Shown piece after piece: positions 26,733 to 35,582 of a stretch of 64,000 nt of DNA. The translations under genes and the position numbers were made by a program. The DNA is from JAHEGP01 sp963751595 (GTDB taxonomy: Bacteria > Pseudomonadota > Gammaproteobacteria > Pseudomonadales > JAHEGP01), in NCBI GenBank assembly GCA_963751595.1, contig CAVVVC010000001.1, positions 868,001 to 932,000 on the forward strand. The letters are read 5' to 3'. How positions within the stretch are numbered: position 1 is the first letter of the stretch; every line of letters starts with the position of its first letter. Below the pieces are notes generated by a model. It searched no databases. It was not told the origin of the DNA and saw nothing but the letters and a program-made list of their open reading frames with translations.

Positions 26733-27542
26733 TCACGCTGCCGGCTCCCAGCTTGCGATGATGTCCGCAAGGGCAGCGACACCGTCGGTCAGGGCCGCAG
26801 GCCCCGGCTGCAGTATTATTGAGGACTTCACCTCGAACAACTGGCCGTTCGCCACCGCATTGATCCCCTGCCAACCGGGGCGGCTGGCAACTTGCTGGGC
26901 CCGGAACTTGCGGCCACACCAGGAGCCGATAATGATGTCCGGATTGCGCGCCACCACGTCCCCGGGCTCGGCGATAATCCGCCCGGTAGCACCTGCGCTG
27001 GTACTCAGCTCGGCAAAACAGTCATCGCCGCCGGCAATGTTGATCAGCTCCGAAACCCAGCGAATGCCGCTGATCATCGGCTCGTACCACTCTTCGAAAT
27101 AGACTTTCGGCCGCCGCAAGCGGCCCCGGGATACCTGCTCGATATTCTGCAATCGAGCGCGTAGCTCAGCCACCAGTTCCCCGGCGCGCTCTGCTGCCCC
27201 GACCATCGCGCCCAGTAACTGCATCATCGCCAGGATCTCGGCGACGCTGCGCTGGTTGAAAATGTGCACGGCAACGCCGGCGCGCACCAGTTCGGCGGCG
27301 ATGTCGGCCTGCATGTCGGAAAAACCCAGCACCAGATCCGGCTCCAGCGCCAGGATCTTGTCGATTTTGGCACTCGTGAATGCCGATACCCGCGGCTTTT
27401 CCCGGCGCGCCCGGGGCGGGCGCACAGTATAGCCCGATATCCCGACAATGCGGTCTTGCTCACCAAGCAGGTAGAGCGTTTCGGTCGTCTCCTCGGTCAT
27501 ACATACGATGCGCTGGGGATAGCTTGATAGCGCGAGGGGCAT
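26733..27542 (-). CDS. BtuF-like cobalamin/iron-complex-binding protein
   Basis: 269 residues from the ATG at 27542, chosen because GGAG lies 7 bases upstream; starts at 27578 or 27593 are possible. Periplasmic-binding-protein fold of the PF01497 type: RIVCMTEETTETLYLLG near the start, KIDKILALEPDLVLGFSDMQADIAAEL, and the C-terminal RPGWQGINAVANGQLFEV. No signal peptide can be seen with any start. Such signal-less members occur as stand-alone cobalamin-binding proteins; no permease or ATPase gene is nearby. Confidence 0.75.
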   Translation of the reverse strand: MPLALSSYPQRIVCMTEETTETLYLLGEQDRIVGISGYTVRPPRARREKPRVSAFTSAKIDKILALEPDLVLGFSDMQADIAAELVRAGVAVHIFNQRSVAEILAMMQLLGAMVGAAERAGELVAELRARLQNIEQVSRGRLRRPKVYFEEWYEPMISGIRWVSELINIAGGDDCFAELSTSAGATGRIIAEPGDVVARNPDIIIGSWCGRKFRAQQVASRPGWQGINAVANGQLFEVKSSIILQPGPAALTDGVAALADIIASWEPAA

Positions 27543-27738
27543 AATAGTCTCCGGGAAACCAAGGGCGGTCATTGTCATCCATCCGCCGGCCATTGGCCAG
27601 CTCGGGCCAGGTCCGGGGGCGGCCCCCGTGCGGCGATGGTTTGCACCAAATTAGCTCTGAAAGCTCCCCGTGGCCTTGCTACAATCGGCGTCAACAGTGG
27701 CCGGTCTGGCACCGTGAAAAACCCAAAAGAGATGCGGA

Positions 27739-30258
27739 ATGAATCGAAACTGGCATGCTTTGATATTGTGTCTGGTGATCGCCGGCTGTGGTGGCGGTGG
27801 CGGTGGTGACGACGGCAGCGCAGCGACACCACCCGCCCAGCCACCCACGCCCCCACAGAACACCAGTGCGCAAAGCCTGGCCGAAGTTCTCGAGGATTCC
27901 GCATCCCCGGGCGGCGCCCGCAATGCCAACGGGGTCAGGGTGACAGCGGCGCAACTGGAAGCCATCGACGGCGTCACGCAGGTAGCGACTGCCAATGAGG
28001 GCGCCTATCAAGAGGCGATTCTCAGCGAGGTAGGTTTCAGTAATCCGGTGGCTGCCGCGCAAATTCAGCGCATCATCAACTCGGTCAACGCCTTCGCCGA
28101 TGTGGCCAACGGGGTGAATACGGGCGATACCGGCAGCATCAGCGCAGCGCAACTACAGGCCATTGACGGAATCGAGGCCGTACTGCCGTCGCTTGTGCCG
28201 CTCTACCAGCAGGGCCTTGCAAACTTTGTGCCCAACTCCCTCACCAACCCCGCCCAACTGCAGTTCGTCATCAACGTGGTCAATGGCGACGATGCTGACG
28301 ATGACGGCCTCAGCAACCAGGCAGAAGCCCGGGGCCTGGCCGTGACCCTGGGGCAGGAAACCCGGGTGTTCCTGACGGACCCACGGAGCGCTGATACCGA
28401 TGGCGACGGTCTCCAGGATGGCTACGAGCTTTACTGGAGCCTGGGCAATACCCCCTCGCAACTGAATGCAGCACCCCCAGACACCAATGGAGATACGGTG
28501 GCCGGTACCCAACGTGACGCGATTGTGGCCGCGGCGAACGGGGTTCCGGAGCGGGCACGGGTCGGTCTGATCGACCAGGATGGCGACGGCCTGCCCCGTG
28601 ACGCCGGTATCCCCTGGTACGATGGTGTCTCCTGGCGGTTTGTCAGCACCGATCCCCTCAAGCAGGATAGCGACGACGACAAGCTTTTCGACGCCGCGGA
28701 AGCCGGCCTGCAGTTGACTTTCAGGCTCTACCGGGGATTTGATCAGGCCGCCGGTATCCGGGTGCTGCAACAACTCAACCCCGTGCAAGCCACCGCGCTC
28801 TGGCTCGGCACCGACTACCCGACAGAGGCCTCCCTGGAGACCGACAGCGATGGCGGCGGGCGCGGTGACATCGAAGAGTGGTGGGCAGGCACCAATCCCG
28901 CGCTGGGGAGCGACGATCAACCCTTCCGCGGCTGTACGGACGCCGGGCCGCCGGCCCCGACAGGCACCCGAGGCGGCTGCACGGAAAGCGCGGAGTGGGC
29001 GACCATGACCGCGGCCAATTTCCGTTTCGCACCCGGGGGGTTCGATGTCAACGACGATGGCATTGTCGAAACCGGGTTCTGGGTGTCGCAGTTTGAAGCC
29101 CGCAGCGCCGGTGCCGGCGCCGCCAGGGATCCCGCACCGGAGCAGGGCGGGGCAAGCCTCGCGGCGTACCTGAGCACACATTTTCGCGCTTACAGCTTTC
29201 TCAGCCGGCAGTTCGACCAGCGCCTTTGCATCGACGGGGGCTACCTGCCAGACCGCAACCGCGACGGCATCACCACCCCCGGAACCCTGCCGCCTGTCTG
29301 CCGCCAGAGCGAATACCCCAAGCTGGGATGGAATATCCTCAACAACCCGACGGCCAGTGGCGCAGGCATCAGCTCACCGCGGCTCACGTTTGCGCCGACG
29401 CTGCTGCCATTGACGGAGAAAACATCCATCGAGGCCAACATCGGATTGGCGGATTCGCCGGTTGCGGGCCTTGCCATCGAGCTGCCGGACTCAGTCGACT
29501 GGATGCAGTTGGTCGCCCTGGTGATGCATGACGAGCGAAACTGGACAGCGCCCAACGGCAATGGCGTGGCCGACACCGGGGATGGCCTAATCTTCCGCGG
29601 CCATACAGACGACCAGAACAGTAATGGCAATGGGGTGTCGGCCCTGGCAGTCAACGCGGCTGACCCGGACGACTACACCCAGGGTTACGATGGCACCGGT
29701 GACGGCAGCGAGTTCGACACCTTCCCCGACAGCCGCAACGACATCGACCAGCGCCGCACCCTGGTGCTCGCCAACGGCACGGCGGGCAGGGATTTCAGCC
29801 TGCCATTGGGCCATGCGGTGGTCATCTGGGATCTTGCCGGAAACGTCGCGGAGTGGACCCACGACCTGATCGCGGCGCGCAGGGAGTCGTCGATCACCAG
29901 CACTCGGTTTGGGGGTGACCGCTTCCTTGGCGGCGCGGCGGGCTGGAACGAATTTGACAGCCAGGCGGTGACGACCAGCCCGATGCCGGCCTGGTGGAAA
30001 CCCGTCTTACCCCATATCGAAGACCGGATCATCAACAGCACCCAGGGCGCGGGCAGCTACCTTGACGGCTTGAGCGCCGATGGCGCGGCTTTTCTGCAGG
30101 GCTCGACATACGGCAGCGATTATGCATCGATAAGGCGCGGCGGGCAGTGGGGTAACAGGGGCGCCATAAGCCGGTCGGGTATCGCCACCACCAGCGTGGA
30201 AAACGGGCCCGACGACCGGCGCCTGGGCATTGGTTTTCGCGCGGTGAGGCGGCCGTGA
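27739..30258 (+). CDS. Lipoprotein with calcium-type Asp repeats and FGE/sulfatase-modifying-like domain
   Basis: 839 residues. Lipobox IAGC near residue 17, followed by a Gly and Pro linker. Central Asp-rich calcium loops: DDADDDGLSNQAE, DTDGDGLQDGYE, DQDGDGLP, DSDDDKLFDAAEAG and DSDGGGRGDIEEW (about residues 190-390), like thrombospondin type-3/dockerin loops. The C-terminal part (about 690-839) carries WDLAGNVAEWTHD, RFLGGAAGWN, RRGGQWGNRGAISRSG and LGIGFRAVRR, the signature of formylglycine-generating-enzyme-like folds. The paired FGE cysteines are not evident, so it may bind rather than oxidise. It overlaps the next gene by 4 bases (GTGA), so the two are coupled. Confidence 0.8.
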   Translation: MNRNWHALILCLVIAGCGGGGGGDDGSAATPPAQPPTPPQNTSAQSLAEVLEDSASPGGARNANGVRVTAAQLEAIDGVTQVATANEGAYQEAILSEVGFSNPVAAAQIQRIINSVNAFADVANGVNTGDTGSISAAQLQAIDGIEAVLPSLVPLYQQGLANFVPNSLTNPAQLQFVINVVNGDDADDDGLSNQAEARGLAVTLGQETRVFLTDPRSADTDGDGLQDGYELYWSLGNTPSQLNAAPPDTNGDTVAGTQRDAIVAAANGVPERARVGLIDQDGDGLPRDAGIPWYDGVSWRFVSTDPLKQDSDDDKLFDAAEAGLQLTFRLYRGFDQAAGIRVLQQLNPVQATALWLGTDYPTEASLETDSDGGGRGDIEEWWAGTNPALGSDDQPFRGCTDAGPPAPTGTRGGCTESAEWATMTAANFRFAPGGFDVNDDGIVETGFWVSQFEARSAGAGAARDPAPEQGGASLAAYLSTHFRAYSFLSRQFDQRLCIDGGYLPDRNRDGITTPGTLPPVCRQSEYPKLGWNILNNPTASGAGISSPRLTFAPTLLPLTEKTSIEANIGLADSPVAGLAIELPDSVDWMQLVALVMHDERNWTAPNGNGVADTGDGLIFRGHTDDQNSNGNGVSALAVNAADPDDYTQGYDGTGDGSEFDTFPDSRNDIDQRRTLVLANGTAGRDFSLPLGHAVVIWDLAGNVAEWTHDLIAARRESSITSTRFGGDRFLGGAAGWNEFDSQAVTTSPMPAWWKPVLPHIEDRIINSTQGAGSYLDGLSADGAAFLQGSTYGSDYASIRRGGQWGNRGAISRSGIATTSVENGPDDRRLGIGFRAVRRP

Positions 30259-32261
30259 AAGTTCACTCCCAGCGACCCTGGGGGCGCTTGATAGGCGGCC
30301 TTTTTGTTCTTGCATTGCTCGTTGCCTGCAGTTCCGGCTCGCCCCCCGTCGAGCCGGTGGCCGACAGCAACTGGCCACAGTATCGCGGCGACCAGCAGGG
30401 CACGGGCTATTCCGCGCTGGAGCAAATCAACACCGACAACATCGAGGATTTGAGCCTGGCGTGGGAATACCGGACCGGCGACCTGGAGAAGTTCGGCGAG
30501 CTGTTGAAAAGCAAAAGTGCACTGCTGGTCACTCCCATCCTGCTGCCCGCAGATGCCGGCGGCGCGCTGTTGCTATGCACCCCCTTCAGCGAAGTCATTG
30601 CGCTGGACCCTGCCAGCGGCCAGGAGCGCTGGCGGTATGACCCCGGGGTCGATGTCGCGGGCAATCATCGGCCCGGCAAATGCCGCGGCGTCAGTTGGTG
30701 GCGGGATCCCAGCAGTGCACAGAGCAGCCCCTGCCGGGACCGGATTATCGCGGCAACCCACGACCGGCGCTTGCTAGCCCTGGACGCCCGCAGTGGCGAA
30801 CTGTGCCCCGGGTTCGGGACTACCGGCGTGGTTGAACTCTACAACCCCCAACAGGGATACGAGCCGGGGGATATCGCTACCAGCTCAGCCCCGGTGGTGG
30901 CTAACGGGCGGATCGTGGTGGGGTCTGCGGTCATCGATTTTCAAAAGACCCACGCGCCCCGGGGTACCGTGGAAGCCTTCGATGCCAAGACCGGCGAAAA
31001 AGCCTGGACCTTCGAGCTGATTCCCGGCCCCGATTCGGATGACGCCGAGGCCCTGGCCAGTTGGCCCGCCAATGCCCGGGAGTTGACCGGCGGCACCAAT
31101 GCCTGGGCACCCATGTCGGCAGATCCCGAACGCGACATGGTCTTCGTGCCCACCGGCGCACCCTCACCGGATTACTACGGCGCCATGCGCCCGGGTAACA
31201 ACCTGAATGCCAACTCGGTACTGGCGCTGCGCCTGTCCACCGGGCAACTGGTGTGGCGTTACCAGTTTACCCACCACGATTTATGGGATTACGACATTCC
31301 GGCGCAGCCACTGCTCACCGACCTGGCGGTGGACGGCGAAACTGTTCCGGTACTTATTCAGGTCACCAAGCAGGGCTTTGTGTTTGTGCTCAATCGGGAA
31401 ACCGGAGAGCCAGTGTTTCCGGTCGAAGAAGTGCCGGTATCGCAAAGTGCCGTCACCGGGGAGTGGGTGTCGCCTACCCAACCCATGCCGCTGTCCCCCA
31501 AACCCATCATGAAGACGTCGCTGAAGCCCGAGGACGCCTGGGGCATCACTTTCTGGGACAAGGGAGTCTGTCGGGAAAAGCTGGAGGATCTGTTTTCCGA
31601 AGGCCTGTTCACACCCCTGCAGGAGGACCGCTGGACCGCGCTGATGCCAGGCAGCCTGGGTGGCGCCAACTGGGGTGGGGCGGTTTTCTGGCCCGAGCGC
31701 AAGCTGCTGTTCGTCAATGCCAATACCGCGCCGTTCCGGGCCCGGCTGGTGAAAACCACCGACCAGGCCGCTACTGGCCACACCCCCCAGCAGGGCGAAA
31801 CCATGCGGGTTGCCATGGGCGGCACACCCTATACCATTGAAAACGAAACCCTCACATCGCCCCTGGGGCCGCCGTGCACAGCGCCCCCCTGGGGCAAGCT
31901 GGTGGCTATCGACCTCAACAGGGGCGAGCATGTCTGGGAGTCGCCGTTGGGATCGATTCACCAGATGGGCCCGTTCCCGTTACCGTTCCAGATCAACTGG
32001 GGTACCCCCAACCTCGGCGGCGCGCTGGTCACCGCCGGGGGCCTGGTATTTATCGGCGCCACCATGGACCAGTTGTTCCGCGCCTACGACGCCAACACCG
32101 GCGAAGTGCTGTGGGACCACAAGCTGCCCGCCGACGCCGTTGCATCGCCAATGACCTATGCCGTGAACGGTAAGCAGTATGTCGTTATCGCCGCCGGCGG
32201 ACACCATATGTTCGGGCGGGATATGGCCGATTCCATCCTCGCCTTCGCGCTGCAGCCATAA
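30255..32261 (+). CDS. PQQ-dependent (quinoprotein glucose-dehydrogenase-like) lipoprotein
   Basis: 668 residues from a GTG at 30255. Lipobox VACS near residue 25. Eight-bladed propeller with quinoprotein repeats: NWPQYRGDQQGTGYS at the start, LVTPILL, EVIALDPASGQERWRYDPG, FTHHDLWDYDIPAQP near 340, WGGAVFWPERKLLFVNAN, and the C-terminal LGGALVTAGGLVFIGATMD. Family members oxidise sugars or alcohols in the periplasm and pass electrons to ubiquinone or cytochrome. No heme motif (CxxCH) is seen, so this is not a quinohemoprotein. PQQ synthesis genes are not in the window. Partner of the preceding FGE-like lipoprotein by overlap. Confidence 0.85.
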   Translation: MKVHSQRPWGRLIGGLFVLALLVACSSGSPPVEPVADSNWPQYRGDQQGTGYSALEQINTDNIEDLSLAWEYRTGDLEKFGELLKSKSALLVTPILLPADAGGALLLCTPFSEVIALDPASGQERWRYDPGVDVAGNHRPGKCRGVSWWRDPSSAQSSPCRDRIIAATHDRRLLALDARSGELCPGFGTTGVVELYNPQQGYEPGDIATSSAPVVANGRIVVGSAVIDFQKTHAPRGTVEAFDAKTGEKAWTFELIPGPDSDDAEALASWPANARELTGGTNAWAPMSADPERDMVFVPTGAPSPDYYGAMRPGNNLNANSVLALRLSTGQLVWRYQFTHHDLWDYDIPAQPLLTDLAVDGETVPVLIQVTKQGFVFVLNRETGEPVFPVEEVPVSQSAVTGEWVSPTQPMPLSPKPIMKTSLKPEDAWGITFWDKGVCREKLEDLFSEGLFTPLQEDRWTALMPGSLGGANWGGAVFWPERKLLFVNANTAPFRARLVKTTDQAATGHTPQQGETMRVAMGGTPYTIENETLTSPLGPPCTAPPWGKLVAIDLNRGEHVWESPLGSIHQMGPFPLPFQINWGTPNLGGALVTAGGLVFIGATMDQLFRAYDANTGEVLWDHKLPADAVASPMTYAVNGKQYVVIAAGGHHMFGRDMADSILAFALQP

Positions 32262-32354
32262 GCCCCTGCGCCGGTCGCGGTGGAGCGGCGTTTTACAGAG
32301 CCACCAGCGCGACCCGGACGGCAAATCGGAACAGGCCGTAACGCTCCCCGACGG

Positions 32355-33347
32355 CTAATCCAACGGGCTTTTAACGCCGCGCCCGCCCTTGTTCAGCACA
32401 TGGGTATAGATTTCCGTTGTTGCGATATCGCTGTGGCCCAACAATTCCTGAATGGTTCTCAGGTCGTAACCGTTTTCCAGCAGTCGCGTGGCGAAACTGT
32501 GGCGAAAGGTATGACAACTGGCGTGCTTGGCAATTCCAGAAGCCCTGATGGCATGGCGTACCCGCTTTTGCACGGCAGACGGATGAATGTGATGGCGCCG
32601 AAGCACCCCGGTGCCCGACTCGGCACCGGGCCGTGAAGCCGGAAAAAGAAAAGCCCATGCCAGAGACCGGGCAGCATGGGGAGATTTGCGCGCCAGCGCA
32701 TGGGGCATCCAAACCTCGCCCCAGCCCATTTGCAGGTCGTATTCGTGCAGTATGCGCACTGCCGTCACCTGCCGTTGCAGTGGCTCCAGCAGTGACACGG
32801 GCAACAACGTTACCCGGTCGCGATTGCCCTTACCCTGGCGCACGGTCAATTCCTGCATACCGAAATCGACATCTTTTACCCGTAGGCGGCAACACTCCAT
32901 CAGGCGCAAACCCGACCCGTACAACAAACGGACCATGAGCCCGGCCATCTCCCCCTCGATAAGTTCAATGACCCGCAGCGCCTCGGCATGGGTAAAAACC
33001 ACCGGGGGCCGCTTTCGATACCGGGGGCGAACATAGCTGAGGGCGCCGAACTCGACGCCAAGAAACTGGCGGTAAAGAAACACCAGCGCATTCAGCGCAA
33101 TGCCCTGGGTAGCAGGAGAAACACGCCGGTGGGTAGCCAGCCAACTCAGGTAGCGATCGACGTCGTCTGCACCCAGATTCCCGGGATGTGTCTTTCGGTG
33201 AAAGCGAATGTAGTCGTAAATCCAGTGCAGGTAGGTTTTTTCCGTCGCATAGGCCAACTGCTTCGAGCGCATGAATTGGCGTAGCTGTTCAGACAGCCGC
33301 ACCGGTGTGGATGCAACGGGCACAGGAATATCGCCCATAATTATCAT
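32355..33347 (-). CDS. intI: Integron integrase IntI
   Basis: 330 residues from the ATG at 33347, with AGGA about 10 bases upstream; the longer frame would run through the promoter. Tyrosine recombinase catalytic residues: Arg in YGSGLRLMECCRLR, HTFRHSF (HxxR) and the nucleophile Tyr in EIYTHV. The integron-specific extra domain is clear: GWGEVWMPHALARKSPHA then FLFPASRPG and RRHHIHPSAVQKRV, and the typical C-terminal end GGRGVKSPLD. It catalyses attI x attC and attC x attC recombination using single-stranded folded attC. It is divergent from the cassette array, as in most integrons. Full length with no damage seen. Confidence 0.97.
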   Translation of the reverse strand: MIIMGDIPVPVASTPVRLSEQLRQFMRSKQLAYATEKTYLHWIYDYIRFHRKTHPGNLGADDVDRYLSWLATHRRVSPATQGIALNALVFLYRQFLGVEFGALSYVRPRYRKRPPVVFTHAEALRVIELIEGEMAGLMVRLLYGSGLRLMECCRLRVKDVDFGMQELTVRQGKGNRDRVTLLPVSLLEPLQRQVTAVRILHEYDLQMGWGEVWMPHALARKSPHAARSLAWAFLFPASRPGAESGTGVLRRHHIHPSAVQKRVRHAIRASGIAKHASCHTFRHSFATRLLENGYDLRTIQELLGHSDIATTEIYTHVLNKGGRGVKSPLD

Positions 33348-33369
33348 CTCGTTTGTCCTTCCCTGGAGC

Positions 33370-33404
33370 ATGTACATATATACAGTATTGGCGAGTTTAG
33401 TCAA
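33370..33404 (-). promoter_or_regulatory. intI promoter with overlapping LexA-box-like site
   Basis: On the minus strand TTGACT (33,399-33,404) and TATATA (33,377-33,382) stand 16 bases apart as -35 and -10. The -10 lies inside CTGTATATATGTACAT (33,370-33,385), which matches the consensus CTGT-N8-ACAG LexA site except at the last base and one inner base. LexA sites over the intI promoter are known from mobile and chromosomal integrons and tie cassette shuffling to the SOS response. Binding here is inferred from sequence only. Confidence 0.75.
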
Positions 33405-33660
33405 CCCGTTCACGAGCCATCGCGGTGTATGTCGGCGGTGGTGGTGATAAACGATTGAAATGGAGAAGGTTTTCACCATGGTTAAAACAGGCGGAGGGAA
33501 CAACAACAATGGCCACCGCTCTCTTCGACAGAAAACAGAATATTCCCCTAATACGTAGGGCTTTGATAGTATTGGAGATTTACGAGGATGGCGTGAAAAC
33601 GATGACAACATACACGGCAAAAAGCTTATATCGCTTTGGCCACATATTCAGCTGTTACAG
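33405..33660 (+). other. Integron leader and attI recombination site
   Basis: The region between the intI promoter and the first cassette. The insertion point is placed at GTTACAG (33,654-33,660), because the sequence that follows it matches the sequence that follows the first attC (GTTACAG at 33,952). The cut between G and TT then gives a first cassette of exactly 298 bases, equal to the second. A clear outward cassette promoter (Pc) could not be picked out by eye. The 88-residue frame across this region has no ribosome site and is not accepted. Confidence 0.6.
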
Positions 33661-33952
33661 TTCATGTCATCGGAGATTTGGAATATCGTAAACTCAGAGT
33701 AAGGTGTTACCGGTTAAGAATTAGGCCGGCATCAAGGAGAGCGCTAACTATGAACCCCCACCGTTCGTTCCTGGTGCCACCGCAGAGTAGGGCGCCAATC
33801 CAGGTTTTACCGCACTCGTCAACGGGTGCCAGTATTCGGCTCAAGCCTTCGCTTGCGCTCCGGCAACCTGGCACTGTTTTATATCAGCCAGCCGTACCTG
33901 TAACCAGGCAGGGCATAGGACGCGCAAACACCGCGCGCCCATGCCTGCAGCG
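33655..33952 (+). repeat. Cassette 1 (298 bp, copy A of a tandem cassette)
   Basis: Begins at the attI cut and ends in attC 1. It is nearly identical to cassette 2, which has the same length. It holds a possible 79-residue frame from the ATG at 33,750, preceded by AAGGAG, reading MNPHRSFLVPPQSRAP; the frame has no stop inside the cassette and runs through the attC into cassette 2, ending at 33,989. It could be translated but may be a spacer or promoter cassette. Function not recognised. Confidence 0.7.
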
Positions 33953-33958
33953 TTACAG
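33898..33958 (+). repeat. attC 1
   Basis: Box CTGTAAC at 33,898-33,904 and GTTACAG at 33,952-33,958. The arms CAGGCAGGGCAT and ATGCCTGCAGCG pair with mismatches, and inner ACGCGC/GCGCG arms close the hairpin. About 61 bases. Confidence 0.8.
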
Positions 33959-34250
33959 TTCGGGTCATCGGAAATTTGGAATATCGTAAACTCAGGGTAA
34001 TGTATTACCGGTAAAGTATCAGGCCGGCATCAAGGAGAGCGCTAACTATGAACCCCCACCGTTCGTTCCTGGTGCCACCGCAGAGTAGGGCGCCACTCCA
34101 GGCTTTACCGCACTCGTCAACGGGTGCCAGTATTCGGCTCAAGCCTTCGCTTGCGCTCGGGCAACCTGGCACTGTTTTATATCAGCCAGCCGTACCTGTA
34201 ACCAGGCAGGGCATAGGACGCGCAAACACCGCGCGCCCATGCCTGCGGCG
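33953..34250 (+). repeat. Cassette 2 (298 bp, copy B of the tandem cassette)
   Basis: Same length as cassette 1 and differing at scattered bases, which marks an older duplication or two separate captures. The equivalent open frame starts at ATG 34,048 after AAGGAG and again lacks a stop in the cassette; it runs to 34,290, overlapping the next cassette gene. A third, decayed relative lies at about 51,225-51,468, where the ATG has become ATA. Confidence 0.7.
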
Positions 34251-34256
34251 TTATGC
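34196..34256 (+). repeat. attC 2
   Basis: CTGTAAC at 34,196 and GTTATGC at 34,250-34,256; same arm structure as attC 1. Confidence 0.8.
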
Positions 34257-34271
34257 AACTAAGGAAGAAGA

Positions 34272-34688
34272 GTGGAGTATTTGTACATAGTAGGTACTTT
34301 CATTGCCTTCATCGTTGTGGGCGCTATTTTTCGTCATAGGAAAATGAGTCGAATCGCTTTGGAAAGAGGTGATTCGAATATTTGTGAATTTGCGCGCTCG
34401 TTCAATTATCGAAAAATTGATACAAAGATCATCCGAGAAGTGTGGAATGAGGTACAGGAAGCCTTGGGAAGCTATCACGGTAAAAAGTTTCCAGTTAAAG
34501 CCGATGACCTTTTCGTAAAAACATATAACCTTGATCCTGATGACTTAGATGAGGCGTATTGGGCTATCGCGGATAAGCTTGGTATTAGCACTGATGAGCC
34601 TGAAAATAACCCATATTGGAATAAAGTTAATTCCGTAGAAGATTTGGTCAAATTCTTACATCATCAGCCTAGGGTAGAAAATGCATAA
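34272..34688 (+). CDS. Cassette 3: membrane-anchored hypothetical protein
   Basis: 138 residues from a GTG at 34,272, with AAGGAAG about 8 bases upstream. Residues 2-20 form a membrane helix (YIVGTFIAFIVVGAIF) followed by basic residues. The soluble part contains VKADDLFVKTYNLDPDDLDEAYWAIADKLGI (here two joined stretches: KADDLFVKTYNLDPDDLDEA and YWAIADKLGI), which looks like the acyl-carrier-like fold of DUF1493-type proteins, then a WNKVNSVEDLVKFL helix. The family assignment is weak. The stop codon TAA is part of the attC box (GCATAAC), typical of tightly packed cassettes. Confidence 0.7.
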   Translation: MEYLYIVGTFIAFIVVGAIFRHRKMSRIALERGDSNICEFARSFNYRKIDTKIIREVWNEVQEALGSYHGKKFPVKADDLFVKTYNLDPDDLDEAYWAIADKLGISTDEPENNPYWNKVNSVEDLVKFLHHQPRVENA

Positions 34689-34808
34689 CAAGCTCAGCCA
34701 GCATCGCCCCTACGGGGCTGGACCTCCGTTCCGGTGTTTATTTGTGTTGTACGCTTACGCTAACACAAAACACACCTCCACTCCGGCCGCTGCTGCAGGG
34801 CGTTAGGT
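34683..34808 (+). repeat. attC 3
   Basis: GCATAAC at 34,683-34,689 and GTTAGGT at 34,802-34,808, about 126 bases, the longest attC of the array, with nested arms around CCCCTACGGGG and TGTTGTACGC. Confidence 0.8.
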
Positions 34809-34837
34809 GCTGGGCATTCCTCGTTTGGAGTTCAAAT

Positions 34838-35569
34838 ATGCAAATTTTCTTGTCGTATGCCTCTGAGGATCGCTCGCTCGCCGAAGAGATACAGCTTGCA
34901 TTGATCGGAGCCGGACACGCCGTATTCTTTGATAAAGCAAGTTTGCCCGCTGGGGGAGATTATCATTCAAGGATTGAGGCAGCCGTAAAGCGATGCGACT
35001 TGTTTGTTTTTCTAATCAGTCCCAACTCAGTCGCTTCAGGAAGCTACGCCCTCACAGAGCTGAAGTTCGCTCGTTCAAATTGGCATCACCCTAAAGAAAG
35101 GGTATTGCCGGTCCGGCTGCATAGTACAGCGTGGGAGGTAATACCACCCTACCTAAAATCAGTCACAGTTCTTGAGCCTGAGGGCAACATTCCAGCAGAG
35201 ATTCTCGGTGCTGTTTCAACAATAGCTATTAGCGATGCCATTGGTGAAGCATCGGAATCGAAAGAAACAACGATCCCTGCTAGTAGTACACACGAAAGCG
35301 GTTCACGTGAAAACGGGAATCATGCAGTTCAGATCTGGATTGCGATTATCGGGCTTGTTAGTGCATTGGGAGTGGCGTTGATTGCGAATTGGAGTTCTAT
35401 ATTTCTTCCCGGACCTTCCAGCTCAAGCTCTGTTGCTCAAGGCATGAAGGGCCCAGATACCGGTAGCTCACAATCTCAGACCCTAAACGAGTGCCCTGAG
35501 ACGACCGAGTATGACTACTCAAAGGTTCCACCAGAGTCACGAATTGTTAAGCGATGCCCCCCTCAATAA
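34838..35569 (+). CDS. Cassette 4, gene 1: TIR-domain protein with a transmembrane helix
   Basis: 243 residues from the ATG at 34,838, preceded by TTTGGAG. Residues 1-130 form a bacterial TIR domain: MQIFLSYASEDRSLAEEIQ, GHAVFFDKASLPAGGDY, CDLFVFLISPNSVASGSYAL, and TELKFARS whose Glu sits where the NADase catalytic Glu is expected. A linker rich in Ser/Thr is followed by one membrane helix (about residues 166-190, VQIWIAIIGLVSALGVALIA) and a short tail. TIR domains of this kind cleave NAD or signal in phage defence. Orientation of the TIR domain (cytosol) is inferred. Followed 13 bases later by a secreted DUF4019 gene. Confidence 0.85.
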   Translation: MQIFLSYASEDRSLAEEIQLALIGAGHAVFFDKASLPAGGDYHSRIEAAVKRCDLFVFLISPNSVASGSYALTELKFARSNWHHPKERVLPVRLHSTAWEVIPPYLKSVTVLEPEGNIPAEILGAVSTIAISDAIGEASESKETTIPASSTHESGSRENGNHAVQIWIAIIGLVSALGVALIANWSSIFLPGPSSSSSVAQGMKGPDTGSSQSQTLNECPETTEYDYSKVPPESRIVKRCPPQ

Positions 35570-35582
35570 ACCGGAGAATATT

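Noticed and set aside
33425..33691. 88-residue open frame across the leader and attI
   Set aside because: No ribosome site and no family; spans the recombination junction, so it would change with each new first cassette.
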